The position numbers and the translations under genes were made by a program. This document shows positions 43,650 through 53,546 of a stretch of 64,000 nt of DNA, one piece after another. Below the pieces are notes generated by a model. It was not told the DNA's origin. It did no database searches and was given only the letters and a program-made list of their open reading frames with translations. Source of the stretch: Flavobacterium hydrophilum (GTDB taxonomy: Bacteria; Bacteroidota; Bacteroidia; Flavobacteriales; Flavobacteriaceae); NCBI RefSeq assembly GCF_003202405.1, contig NZ_QJHL01000002.1, positions 310,001 through 374,000 of the forward strand. Reading direction: 5' to 3'. Within the stretch, counting starts at the first letter, position 1; each line of letters starts with the position of its first letter.

Positions 43650-45125
43650 TTAAAGTGGATTTGGGACTAAAGCTGGATTTCTGTCTAATTCTTGTTGCGG
43701 AATCGGAAGCAGGATTTTTGCAGTCGTCATGTTATAGTTAATTTGATTTCCGTTTCTTAAGTCGGTTTCGATAAGGCTGTTCATGGTGGTAACCAATAGA
43801 TTAAAACGGGCTAAATCATCCCAACGGTGCCCTTCCTGAAATAATTCCAGTCTTCTTTCTTTCAGGATTGTTTGTCTCATTACTTCTTTAGAACTTGTCT
43901 GGGCAGCAGTTAATTTTGGAAGTATAACTCTTTCTCTGATTCGGTTAACTTCAGTTGCAGCAGATCCGATATCGTTCAATTCATTATAAGCTTCAGCTTT
44001 TAATAAAACCAAATCACCATATCGTAATAAATACTGACGGTTTGTACTTGCAAAACCACTGGCACTTTTCCATTTGTATGCAAAAGGAATTACACTACCC
44101 GTAGCATTTCCCCAATATTCATCCACCCACGGAGCCGATTCGTATTTTATAGAAGCATTTTTTCTCACATTATCTGATTGTTCGTCAAATGCTGCAATTA
44201 AGTTTTTAGAAGGAGTAACAAATTTTCTCCAGCTGTCTCCCGATACTGATGGGGGCAAAAGCAATTGTGGTCCGTAATTACCTTCGTTTGCTCCTGTATA
44301 TTGTACTTCGATTATGGATTCGGCATTGTTGTAATCGCTTCCGCTAAAAAGATTATTATAGTTGATTAAAGTATAATGTGCAGTACTTTTTTCCAATGCT
44401 ATAATATTGTCTAAAACTTTTTGGTAATCCGGATTTGGCTTTTGTGCATAGACTTTTGCCAATAGGGCATGTGCTGCTCCTGAAGTGGCTCTTGCTTTAT
44501 TGACAGCGGCGTTATCTCCGTAAGTGTCAGGAAGAAATGTTGCGGCTAATTCTAAATCCTCAATTATTTTAGCATATACTTCATCAACAGTATTTCTTGG
44601 AATCTTCACACTTGCCGGATCTGCTGAGGTACTGTATTTGGTAACAAGTGGCACTCCGCCCCAAAGTTTTACCAATGAAAAGTAGTGGTAAGATCTTAAG
44701 AATAAAGCTTCCCCTTTTATTTGTTTTCTTCTTTCTTCTGTAAAATTTACATCGTTTACTCCATCCACTTTTAGTAAAACTAAATTTGCTTTTGAAATCG
44801 CATTGTAAAGATTGCTCCAGTTTTTATACAGTCTTGAACTTGTAGGTGTAATTAGCAATTTATCAACTGCAAAAAGTTCAGGGTTATCTCCTCCGGCATA
44901 AGCATTGTCTGCTCTTACATCAGAATAATTAATGTTGTCCCAAACGTAATATTCGGCAGATTGAAATGATTCATACGAACCTGTTAAAGCAGCCTCAATC
45001 TGACTTGCTGTATTGTAACCATTAGCACTTGTTTCTTCTGAAATGGGTTGTAAATCCAGAAAATCATCACAGGATGTCAGTGAAAAAAGGGAAACAGTTA
45101 CAAGTAAAATATATATTTTTTTCAT
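43650..45125 (-). CDS. SusD/RagB-family surface glycan-binding lipoprotein
   Basis: 491 aa. Lipobox in VSLFSLTSC with mature start CDDFLDLQP, the classic SusD beginning. Then NGYNTASQIEAALTGSYESF, KANLVLLKVDGVND, FLRSYHYFSLVKLWGGVPL (the TPR-bearing core) and the C-terminal blocks QTILKERRLELFQEGHRWDD and ILLPIPQQELDRNPAL. It acts as the lid of the SusC transporter. The ATG at 45125 is used because it yields the lipoprotein signal and leaves a 10-bp gap after susC; an upstream in-frame start would overlap susC. Confidence 0.94.
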   Translation of the reverse strand: MKKIYILLVTVSLFSLTSCDDFLDLQPISEETSANGYNTASQIEAALTGSYESFQSAEYYVWDNINYSDVRADNAYAGGDNPELFAVDKLLITPTSSRLYKNWSNLYNAISKANLVLLKVDGVNDVNFTEERRKQIKGEALFLRSYHYFSLVKLWGGVPLVTKYSTSADPASVKIPRNTVDEVYAKIIEDLELAATFLPDTYGDNAAVNKARATSGAAHALLAKVYAQKPNPDYQKVLDNIIALEKSTAHYTLINYNNLFSGSDYNNAESIIEVQYTGANEGNYGPQLLLPPSVSGDSWRKFVTPSKNLIAAFDEQSDNVRKNASIKYESAPWVDEYWGNATGSVIPFAYKWKSASGFASTNRQYLLRYGDLVLLKAEAYNELNDIGSAATEVNRIRERVILPKLTAAQTSSKEVMRQTILKERRLELFQEGHRWDDLARFNLLVTTMNSLIETDLRNGNQINYNMTTAKILLPIPQQELDRNPALVPNPL

Positions 45126-45135
45126 GATTGTTTTA

Positions 45136-48078
45136 TTAGAATGATACGTTAAAACCAAAGATTATAGTTCTGGATTGCGGATAAGTACCGTAGTCAATAC
45201 CTCTTTCTGTATTGCTCCCGCCAAAAGCGTTTACTTCCGGGTCAAATCCGGAATATTTGGTAATGGTTATTAAATTTTCACCCGTTACGTAAAATCTTAA
45301 GTTTTCTAAATTCAGCTTATCGGTGATATTTTTACTAAAATTGTAGCTTAAAGAAACAGCCTTGAATCTTAAATAGGAGGCATCTTCAATAAAACGGGTA
45401 GAAATTCTTGAGTTATCCGTATTTCCAAAAGAAGCTCTTGGAATATAAGTGATATCTCCGGGCTGTCTCCAACGGTCTAATACTGCTGTACTCTGGTTTT
45501 TTGCATCAATCATACCTTCTGTTTCTATTCGGGTTGCATTTAGCATATCATTTCCATACGAACCTTCAAGAAAGACTTGTAAGCTTAATGATTTATAAGA
45601 AAAAGTGTTGTTTACCGAGAAATTGAAATCAGGATTGGCATCACCAATTATTCTTCTGTCATCTTCTGACGGAGTAAAAGTTGATACTCCATTTTTATCG
45701 ATGTAATAACTGTTTCCGGTAGCCGGATCAACACCTCCGAAAACATATCCGAAGAAACTTCCCAATGGCAATCCTTTTTTAACTAAAACAGCTTCGCCTC
45801 TTCCGGAAATTGCTCCCAGATATAATTCTTCTCCGGACAAATTTCCAACCTCATTTCTGTTAAAGGAGATATTAAAACCAGATTCCCATTTAAAGGCAGA
45901 ATCAAAGTTTACTGTTTTTAATCCTACTTCAAAACCTCTGTTTTGGACTTCTCCAACATTCTGAATTGCTTTATCAAATCCTGATGTTGTAGGAAGAGGG
46001 GCATTAAGTAATAAATCAGTTGTCTTTTTTGCATAAGCATCAGCCGTTAATCGTATTCTACCGTTGAATAATTCAAAATCGACACCTACGTTTGCCTGTG
46101 TTGATTCTTCCCATTTTAAACTTAGATTTTCTATTGTAGAAGGATAAGTACCTGGTTGTGTTGTTCCGCCAATTGGATAGTTGGCACCTGAACCAATTCT
46201 TCCTAAATAAGCATAGTTTGTAATCTGGTCATTACCTACAATTCCGTAACTCATTCTTAATTTTAAGTCACTGATGTATTTGTTGTCCTGAAGAAATTTT
46301 TCTTTAGAAATTTTCCACCCCACAGAAACGGATGGAAAATAACCCCATCTGTTGTTAGGACCAAAAACACTTGAACCGTCAGCTCTAAAGTTGGCAGTCA
46401 ATAAATATTTATCATTAAAACTATAATTTACCCTGCTGATAAATGCCGTGTTTGATTTTTCAGATTTGTCTGCTTTTGCGGCAAAAAGCTCAGAACCGTT
46501 ATTAGGTGTTTTTATTGATGCACTTGCAAAATTTCGGGTTTCAATACTGGAATTTTCATATTCAAATTTCTGCATTACAGTTCCAAGCAAGGCATCGAAT
46601 TTATGCTTTTTCAGTGTTTTTGCGTAAGTCAGCGTGTTGTCAAAGATGAAATAATCAGTTTGGTTTGAATTTCTGATTGCCTGTCCTTTAAGTGCTTTTC
46701 CGTAACCGGTTCTAAATGGGTCAAGGAACGATTCATAAACTCCGCTTGAATTATCTATTCCGTAATTTGTTTTGAAAGTCAAATCCTTTGAAAGTTTAGC
46801 CTGCAAAAACAGATTAGCTAAAAATCGGGTGCTTTTATAACCTCTGTCTAAACCATCTGTACTGGCATATGGATTTTCCCAGTTTTGGAATGGATTATTT
46901 GTGAAACTTCCGTCTGCATTATAAATCCCTATTACCGATGGTGTAGTTAATGATCCAAGAAGTACACCGCCGGAATTTACACTGGTGTTGTCTTTAATAT
47001 CAACATCCGAATATTTGGTATAGGAAATTCTGGTTCCTGCAGAAAGCCAGTTGTTTATCTTTTGGTCTAAATTGATTTTATAATTTATACGTTTCATTTC
47101 TGAGCTTCTTACTGCTCCATCCTGAGATAAATAACCTGCTGAAAGGTAGTAATTGGTATCATTGCTTTTTCCTGCAATTGACATTTGATGACTGGTTGAA
47201 TTACCTGTCTGGAAGATTTCTTTTTGCCAGTCTGTATTTTTGTTATAAAGGTTCCAGTTCGTTGTAAGGCCTAATTCTTCTACTAAATCCCTGTATTGTT
47301 CTCCATTTAAAACCGGTAATGTTTTCCATGCCTGAGAAAATCCTGTATAGGTTTCGTACGTAATTCTTGGTTTAGATGAAGTTCCTTTTTTAGTGGTAAG
47401 TAATACAACACCATTGGCACCACTTGCTCCATAAATTGCTGCAGAAGCCGCATCTTTAAGAATTGTGATGCTTTCTACGTCTGCCGGATTTATTGATCTT
47501 GTGTCAGTTGTTGGTACACCGTCAACCACATATAAAGGTTCGCTGCCTGATAATATTGAACTTGTACCTCTGATGCGGATACTTAATCCCTGCCCGGGTT
47601 TTCCGGAACTGTTTAATACCTGGACTCCGGTTGCCTGTCCCTGAATTAAATTTCCAATTTGCGTGTTGGTTCTGTTTTTTAAATCATCACTTTTAATTAG
47701 CGATACGGAGCCTGTTAGGTCCTTCTTCTTTTGTGTTCCGTAACCAATAACAACCACATCGTTTAATTTTTCAATATTCTCAACAAGATTGATGTTTACT
47801 ACGTTTTTACCATTTACGGGTATTTCTATAGTTTTCATTCCAATATAGGAGAAAACTAAAATGGCATTTTTGTCATCAACTTTTAGTGCATAGCTTCCGT
47901 CGACATCGGTTCTTGCTCCAAACTGAGTGTTTTTAATCAGGACAGAAGCGCCGGGAATCGGCATTCCAGTTTCATCTTTAACTGTGCCTTTAACTGTCTT
48001 TTCCTGTGAAGACATCGTAAAGCTTACCAATGTAAATAATACAGATAAAAATTTAATTTTTTGGGTGGTTAAATTCAT
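45136..48078 (-). CDS. SusC/RagA-family TonB-linked outer-membrane transporter
   Basis: 980 aa. Signal peptide (LFTLVSFTMSSQ), carboxypeptidase-regulatory-like domain (GTVKDETGMPIPGASVLIKN), the SusC plug with VVVIGYGTQKKKDLTGSVS and YVVDGVPTTD, TVVLL-type plug end (GASGANGVVLLTTKKG), then the barrel ending in TIIFGFNVSF with a terminal Phe. It imports oligosaccharides together with the SusD lid. It is the first gene of the minus-strand set susC-susD-susE-GH30. A 19-bp palindrome lies in its leader, and the TPR/HTH membrane regulator is just upstream. Confidence 0.95.
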   Translation of the reverse strand: MNLTTQKIKFLSVLFTLVSFTMSSQEKTVKGTVKDETGMPIPGASVLIKNTQFGARTDVDGSYALKVDDKNAILVFSYIGMKTIEIPVNGKNVVNINLVENIEKLNDVVVIGYGTQKKKDLTGSVSLIKSDDLKNRTNTQIGNLIQGQATGVQVLNSSGKPGQGLSIRIRGTSSILSGSEPLYVVDGVPTTDTRSINPADVESITILKDAASAAIYGASGANGVVLLTTKKGTSSKPRITYETYTGFSQAWKTLPVLNGEQYRDLVEELGLTTNWNLYNKNTDWQKEIFQTGNSTSHQMSIAGKSNDTNYYLSAGYLSQDGAVRSSEMKRINYKINLDQKINNWLSAGTRISYTKYSDVDIKDNTSVNSGGVLLGSLTTPSVIGIYNADGSFTNNPFQNWENPYASTDGLDRGYKSTRFLANLFLQAKLSKDLTFKTNYGIDNSSGVYESFLDPFRTGYGKALKGQAIRNSNQTDYFIFDNTLTYAKTLKKHKFDALLGTVMQKFEYENSSIETRNFASASIKTPNNGSELFAAKADKSEKSNTAFISRVNYSFNDKYLLTANFRADGSSVFGPNNRWGYFPSVSVGWKISKEKFLQDNKYISDLKLRMSYGIVGNDQITNYAYLGRIGSGANYPIGGTTQPGTYPSTIENLSLKWEESTQANVGVDFELFNGRIRLTADAYAKKTTDLLLNAPLPTTSGFDKAIQNVGEVQNRGFEVGLKTVNFDSAFKWESGFNISFNRNEVGNLSGEELYLGAISGRGEAVLVKKGLPLGSFFGYVFGGVDPATGNSYYIDKNGVSTFTPSEDDRRIIGDANPDFNFSVNNTFSYKSLSLQVFLEGSYGNDMLNATRIETEGMIDAKNQSTAVLDRWRQPGDITYIPRASFGNTDNSRISTRFIEDASYLRFKAVSLSYNFSKNITDKLNLENLRFYVTGENLITITKYSGFDPEVNAFGGSNTERGIDYGTYPQSRTIIFGFNVSF

Positions 48079-48123
48079 AAAAATAATGTGTAAAATTCGG
48101 TTGTAGAACTGTTAGTTTTATGT

Positions 48124-48142
48124 TAACTAAATCATTTAGTTA
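48124..48142. promoter_or_regulatory. 19-bp perfect palindrome in the susC leader
   Basis: TAACTAAAT-C-ATTTAGTTA, 46 bp before the susC start, directly downstream of a TATTTTTG -7 type element (minus strand, 48152-48159). It could be an operator or a leader hairpin. Confidence 0.55.
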
Positions 48143-48151
48143 TTACAATTC

Positions 48152-48159
48152 CAAAAATA
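48152..48159 (-). promoter_or_regulatory. -7 element (TATTTTTG) of the susC operon
   Basis: Minus-strand TATTTTTG fits TANNTTTG; no clear TTTG -33 box at the usual distance, which would suit an activator-dependent promoter. Confidence 0.45.
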
Positions 48160-48338
48160 CATATTGTTAGTGCTGATGAATTTAGGTGGTAATTAAAAAG
48201 TGGATTTTTGAGTTGGTTTTTTTTATTTAAAAAACTGTTTAACAATGCTTTGAGTAATTTTATTGTAAAAAAATAAGTGGTTAAAAGTATACTTTTTTTG
48301 ACTTCTCAACAGGTTAATAGAATGTTAATGTAATAATT

Positions 48339-49982
48339 TTAGGCTATTTTTTTTACCTGATTCTCAAATTCTTCTCTGTTGATAGCGCTATTCTTAATTT
48401 TAACCCTGAAATTATAAATAGTGTTGACCGAGTAACGTAATATTTTTGATATTTTAGAACTATTAGTAATACCCAATCTGATGAGGGCATAAATCCTTAA
48501 TTCGGTGTTTAAGATCTCATCATTGTTCTTTAATACGATTTGATCTTCTTCTTTTAATAATTTATTGAATTCTGTAATAAAGTTGGGATAGATCTGTAGG
48601 AAAGATTCATCGAAGTTTTTATAGAATAATTTTAATTCAGTATCAATTACCTGTTTAGATTTGGTTAAATCTAATAAATCGCGGGACTTGTTGGCTGTGA
48701 TATATTTGGTAACCAGCTTTCGATACACATCCAGTTTGTCAATGTATTCAGAGTATAAGTTTAAGAAAGTTCCAATATAATGCACTTTTATATCATTAGA
48801 CTTAGATAACAGCATGTAGAGATTATTCAAATCATCATTTTTGATATTCAGTTCTTTGTTTAATGAATTCAGTTGTTCATTAGCTTCTTTTAAATTGTTT
48901 CGGGCAAGAGAAATTTTGTTTTTTTGTTTGTACACATATACAACGACTGCCAGCAATAGCAATCCCAGTAAACTTATTAAAATAAGGAAAGTTTTTAATT
49001 TGAATTTTTGTTCGCTGCTTCTTAAATCATACGCTTTTGTAATAGATGTCAGGACGTTGGAAATGTTAACATACCGCAATTGCGAGTTGTAGAACTTCGC
49101 ATCTTCCATAGAGAAGGAAATGAATTGATGTGCCTGGTCAATATCCTTTTCAGAATATAAAATCATGGCCAGATTAGATAAGGAGGCATTATCCTTTACG
49201 TTTGATTTTATGTCTGAAATGGCAGAAAGTATTAAAAACTTCTTCTGATTATCAACATCAGAAAGAAGCTCATAAAGTATGGATCGTTCAAATGTTACCA
49301 TAGAATATTCTCTGGTGCCAATCTTTGTGTTTTTCAGGCGTTGCGTATTTATTTCCAATGCTTTAGGCAGCTTTCTCTCATCACGATATTTCTTTTCCAG
49401 AAGCGCCATGCTTTCTGCAGAACTAAGAGCAATTCTTTTAGAAAGTGAATCCTCATATTTATAATAAAGTTCTCTGTATTCGTTTTTGTTGATTTTTACC
49501 ATCGTGTAAAAATTCAGGCCCGAATAGGCTTCTTTCTGATTGAAATAGTAAATATTCAGTAAATTGTCGTTGAGATTGGAGCGTTTGATATCTTTGAGAA
49601 TATCCAGTGCTTCCTTGTATCGCCCTGAATCAACAAGAAGTCTGCTTAACTTTAATTGTGATTCAGATATCTTGTATTTATCCTTAAGTTTCTTCGCTAT
49701 ATCAAGATTTTTTTCAGTGAAAAGTAGTGCCCTGTCAAAACTGTAATATTGGTATTCGTCAATTATTTTGTTGATTATAAAGTACTGATTGTTTAAACTC
49801 GCTTTTTCATCTGTCAGCAATGATTTTAGATTTGCGATTTTATCTTCCTTCGTTTTTATATATATTTTGCTGTTACTGATTTCTTTTTGAAGTACGTTTA
49901 TCAAAGAATCTACTTCGCTGTTAGCATAACCGGTATTCAGCGCAAGAATCAGGATAAGGGCAAAGAGTGATTTGTATTTCAT
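48339..49982 (-). CDS. TPR membrane regulator with C-terminal HTH (DUF6377 type)
   Basis: 547 aa. Signal peptide or first helix (FALILILALNTGYA), then TPR-like helices in the periplasm (about 60-320: FTEKNLDIAKKLKDKYKISE, YKEALDILKDIKR), one membrane helix (about 335-355: FLILISLLGLLLLAVVVYVY), a coiled coil (ARNNLKEANEQLNSLNKELN) and a cytoplasmic C-terminal part with an HTH of the LuxR style (IYALIRLGITNSSKISKILR, YSVNTIYNFRVKIKN). Such proteins next to susC/D sense glycan fragments in the periplasm and control the transporter operon. It lies upstream of susC on the same strand. Confidence 0.85.
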   Translation of the reverse strand: MKYKSLFALILILALNTGYANSEVDSLINVLQKEISNSKIYIKTKEDKIANLKSLLTDEKASLNNQYFIINKIIDEYQYYSFDRALLFTEKNLDIAKKLKDKYKISESQLKLSRLLVDSGRYKEALDILKDIKRSNLNDNLLNIYYFNQKEAYSGLNFYTMVKINKNEYRELYYKYEDSLSKRIALSSAESMALLEKKYRDERKLPKALEINTQRLKNTKIGTREYSMVTFERSILYELLSDVDNQKKFLILSAISDIKSNVKDNASLSNLAMILYSEKDIDQAHQFISFSMEDAKFYNSQLRYVNISNVLTSITKAYDLRSSEQKFKLKTFLILISLLGLLLLAVVVYVYKQKNKISLARNNLKEANEQLNSLNKELNIKNDDLNNLYMLLSKSNDIKVHYIGTFLNLYSEYIDKLDVYRKLVTKYITANKSRDLLDLTKSKQVIDTELKLFYKNFDESFLQIYPNFITEFNKLLKEEDQIVLKNNDEILNTELRIYALIRLGITNSSKISKILRYSVNTIYNFRVKIKNSAINREEFENQVKKIA

Positions 49983-50072
49983 GATGTGGTTATTGAGTCA
50001 GAAAGTCTATTTGTTTTAAACTTTTCAAAGTTAATTTTTTTTACTTTTTGAACTATAAAAATAGGCTATAAT

Positions 50073-50106
50073 AAAAAAAAGGAAGTACAATGACTCCCTT
50101 TTTTTA
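50073..50106 (-). terminator. Terminator of the SGNH esterase gene
   Basis: Minus strand AAAAAAAGGGAGT / ACTTCCTTTTTTT with a 6-base loop (two mispaired bases) and a T-run, 18 bp after the stop at 50124. Confidence 0.75.
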
Positions 50107-50123
50107 ACTGAATTATAAAGTTA

Positions 50124-53093
50124 CTATTCTTTAATTATTTTGATGGTTGTATTGCCTTTATCCGAATAAATCTTCACAAAATAGATGCCTGAAGACAGCG
50201 AATGAGTGTTTATCGAATTGGAGTTCTTAACCGATTTTACAAGTATTCCGGTTGGGCTATACAATTCTAATTTTTCAATAGTTATATTGCCCGGATGGAT
50301 TGTCAGTACTTCCTTTACCGGATTTATGTATTGCACTTCCGATTTCAAATGGAATTCGGGATTACCAAGCGTAAAACCCGAACTGTCAATAGTATTCGTG
50401 CTTTGGGCAAGATTGGTAAATGGTGTTGCATTTGTTCCGTCTAAAGGAGCGTATAATTCCAAACTGGATTTCAGCATTTGACTGTTGTTCAGGGCGGTAA
50501 TTTCTTCTGCATTCATTCCCGAACGGTAGAAAAACCAGTTTCTGTATTGCAATGCCACAGGAGCATTAGCCGGATTTATCGAGAATGTTTTTGCTTCCAG
50601 ATTTTCATCCAATGATCCTGAAAGTGTGTTGTCTGTATACAAAAATGATTTTCCACGGGCATAAAAATGGGTCAGCGTAATTTTGTGCCATTGATTGTTG
50701 TTTACTACTGCAGAGCTGGTAATGGTATTTCCAGAAGGCGATGTATACGTTACAGTTCCGTTAGCATTTACTGCTAATGTTCCGACTGCCGTTGTTGGTG
50801 TTGTAAATCTGGCAATTGTTCCTGCAGCAGTTAATTTCACGTCAAACGATACCGTAAAGGGATGAATGATATTCTCCGGCGTGAATTTTATAGGACCATA
50901 AGACGATGCATTGTTAATCGTTAATGTTGTTGCAGTAGTGATTTGCGGTTGTGGTTTTGACTGATCCAAAGCATCGAATAATGACGGAACCATTGCGTAG
51001 AAAAACTCAGTATGTCCGGCATCATTTGGATGTAAGTCATCACTCTTGTAACCTGTTGCCCATTGTCCTGCGCCATTGTCTATTGCACCAAGCATATTAA
51101 CACTTGGAGCATTCCATTGGTGAATCAGCATATTAATCTGTTTGATATAGTTATAATCCGCAGTATTGTAATCTGCTCTTGTATAGTTGTTCATGATAAC
51201 CGGAATCTTACCGTTTTGAATTGCTTTGTCAATCAGCAGAAGCATATTATCCCTGAATTGGTCATAGCTTGGCTGACCGTTTTCGTGAATACCTTCGTTA
51301 CCAAGAGAAAGAGCATAAATAACATATTTGCTGCAGTTTCCTATCAGATCTTTTTCCCATCTGTTTAAAACAGCAACGGTGTTGTTTCCATTTACAGCAA
51401 GGTTAGAAGTCGACCAGTTTAGCCCGTCTCCAGATGTGAACCTGCTGTTAAGAAGCTGGCCGTATTTGTATGCATAACCCTGGTTAGAAGTCGCACCCTG
51501 ACCATTGGAAACTGATGAACCCATAACTGAAATCTTAAGATTGTCAATTTGTGTACACTGAATGTCGTACGTATAATTTCTTAAGTTTAATGTAATCACG
51601 AAAGTATTGTACCCTAATCCAATATCCTGAACCGGAATGTTGTAGGTTGTGGCTTGTGATTCCATTATAACACTATTTGCCGAATTTTGTACCTTTTTCA
51701 GAATATAATTCCACGATGCATTTGCCTTGAATACAAAACGCGGACTTGTATCAGTATTTACAACATTCATATTTAAAGTTGCTGACCAGATTCCATTTCC
51801 CTTATAGCTTAGAGGCTCGTCACCGTCCCAGCTATTGGTAATTGTACTTCCCACAACGCTCCAGTTGATTGGAAGAATCGTGTAGGTATTGGTGTTAAGA
51901 TTCACCGTAATAAGAACCGGACCAGTTTCTGCGGGATCAATCGCAGGTGCATTTAATGTTAGTGTTCCTGCCGAATTACTTCCGTAAACAGCTCCTGAAA
52001 TATCCTGCGAAGTATAGAAATTAAATGTTCCTGAAGCCTTTAATGAAGTATAAATCTCATACACATTTGAAACCGCTCCGGACGTTCCGGTAACCATCTT
52101 CATTGGAATTGCCGTCGCGATGTTCGTCCCATTTTCCGTCGCTGTTCCGGAGAAATAAAGTGCCGTTCTCTGGTTGGAAACAGTAATTGTTTTTGAATTC
52201 GAAACTCCAGAATTCTGAGTGCTTGTCGCTGTTACGGTAACGGTTCCGTTTGTAATGGGCGTAAGAAGGCCATTTGTGCTTATTGTAGCAACATTGATAT
52301 TGTCTACTGACCAGTTTACATTGGTAATCGTTGCATTTGATGGCGTAACGGCAACCGACATTTGTGAGGTTTGTCCGCTGACATTAATATCATTTCCATT
52401 TACAGTAAGTCCGGTGATGTTAACATTTGAGGCTGAATATTCCTCAATACGCATGCAGTTGAGATAGGCAAATCCTCCTGAGATAATTGACATGTTAATT
52501 GTTATTACTCCGGATGCATTTGGCGTAAGCAGGGGAGTAGCAAGAATTGTATTCAGGTTTCCTGTTCCTCCGTCACTCGTTTGTAATTGTCCGGTAAAGG
52601 TATTTGCTCCTGCAAATGCATATCCTGAAACCCTTACAGCGTTTGTAGGCCTTGACCCGAAGATGTTGAACTTATAGCTCTTTGAAGGATTCAGGTTTGA
52701 AATCGTAAGCTGTCCTGTCGTGTTGGCTGAACCTCCGGTTTCCAGATAAAAATAATCCTGTGTTGCTGAGCCAATTGCCAGATCTCCTAAATTGGCTTGT
52801 GTAGGCGCTGTCGGTCCATAATTATTAGCGGTATTGATTACAAAATTATCTGTAACCGTCATGGTATAACCTGTGTTTGCGTTTGCGGAATTGACCAGGG
52901 AAAGACTCGCTGCCAAAGCTCCGTTTGTAGCATTGTTCCAATAGTTCGCATTAGCATCCGGATTTGCGGTTATTCCTCCACCTGTTCCTCCGGTGGGACC
53001 AAAGTCAATGTACATTTTCTGATCTAAAGTCTGTGCATTAATCTGGAAAAAGCCCAGGCATAAACTTACTAGTAAAAGTAATTTTTGTTTCAT
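50124..53093 (-). CDS. Large secreted SGNH esterase with SusE-like and LamG modules and type IX tail
   Basis: 989 aa. Signal peptide (LLVSLCLGFFQINA); an N-terminal beta domain to about 220 (MYIDFGPTGGTGGG, SKSYKFNIFGSRPT); a Big_2-like Ig domain (about 225-305: ISTNGLLTPITNGTVTVTAT); a SusE-like binding module (305-515: LYFSGTATENG, FKANASWNYILKK); an SGNH hydrolase (about 518-712) with block I VMGSSVSNGQG (Ser526 or Ser527) and the Asp685-His688 pair in SDDLHPND; a LamG-like domain (about 720-890); and a type A type IX tail (about 905-989: GIYFVKIYSDKGNTTIKII). It probably removes ester groups from the glycan imported by the neighbouring SusC/D. A single-gene unit with its own terminator. 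Confidence 0.88.
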   Translation of the reverse strand: MKQKLLLLVSLCLGFFQINAQTLDQKMYIDFGPTGGTGGGITANPDANANYWNNATNGALAASLSLVNSANANTGYTMTVTDNFVINTANNYGPTAPTQANLGDLAIGSATQDYFYLETGGSANTTGQLTISNLNPSKSYKFNIFGSRPTNAVRVSGYAFAGANTFTGQLQTSDGGTGNLNTILATPLLTPNASGVITINMSIISGGFAYLNCMRIEEYSASNVNITGLTVNGNDINVSGQTSQMSVAVTPSNATITNVNWSVDNINVATISTNGLLTPITNGTVTVTATSTQNSGVSNSKTITVSNQRTALYFSGTATENGTNIATAIPMKMVTGTSGAVSNVYEIYTSLKASGTFNFYTSQDISGAVYGSNSAGTLTLNAPAIDPAETGPVLITVNLNTNTYTILPINWSVVGSTITNSWDGDEPLSYKGNGIWSATLNMNVVNTDTSPRFVFKANASWNYILKKVQNSANSVIMESQATTYNIPVQDIGLGYNTFVITLNLRNYTYDIQCTQIDNLKISVMGSSVSNGQGATSNQGYAYKYGQLLNSRFTSGDGLNWSTSNLAVNGNNTVAVLNRWEKDLIGNCSKYVIYALSLGNEGIHENGQPSYDQFRDNMLLLIDKAIQNGKIPVIMNNYTRADYNTADYNYIKQINMLIHQWNAPSVNMLGAIDNGAGQWATGYKSDDLHPNDAGHTEFFYAMVPSLFDALDQSKPQPQITTATTLTINNASSYGPIKFTPENIIHPFTVSFDVKLTAAGTIARFTTPTTAVGTLAVNANGTVTYTSPSGNTITSSAVVNNNQWHKITLTHFYARGKSFLYTDNTLSGSLDENLEAKTFSINPANAPVALQYRNWFFYRSGMNAEEITALNNSQMLKSSLELYAPLDGTNATPFTNLAQSTNTIDSSGFTLGNPEFHLKSEVQYINPVKEVLTIHPGNITIEKLELYSPTGILVKSVKNSNSINTHSLSSGIYFVKIYSDKGNTTIKIIKE

Positions 53094-53546
53094 GGTTATG
53101 GTATTTAGTTAGTAAATGAAATCAGATTTAAAACCTGAAATTTCATTTGCTAAGAAAGTTCATAATCCAACCGTAATTATTTTGAGTGGAAAAAAAGTAG
53201 TTATTAATGATATTTTTTAAAAGTCAAAATATTGATTAAATGAAAGTTATGTTTTTTTAAGCTTGTCAAAAAAGTATATCTGTTATCATAAAGATTTAAC
53301 TATATAAAATTTATGAAACAGAAATTATTTGTTAAATGCCTCAATATAGATACTCGTTTTTAGGAATCATTTCTTTGAACTGCAGCCTTATTTCCGAAAA
53401 TAGAGATACATTTTTCATTTACGTTACGATAGAATTTATGTTGGATTTCAGATATAATAAAATGGTTTTTGTATTTTGTTGTCTTATTACATGCCTGCGA
53501 AGTACATCTTGTGTTTCTTTTCGTGCATTTTAAATAATTCTGAACA
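53094..53546. other. Intergenic region with a leader inverted repeat
   Basis: About 450 bp. An imperfect hairpin (AAATGAAAT at 53114-53122 with ATTTCATTT at 53140-53148) lies in the leader of the esterase gene on the minus strand. A 65-codon open frame at 53336-53533 has no gene-like features. The rest is AT-rich. Confidence 0.5.

Noticed and set aside
53336..53533. 65-codon open frame on the plus strand
   Set aside because: No signal peptide of convincing form, no motif, and poor codon character; probably chance.
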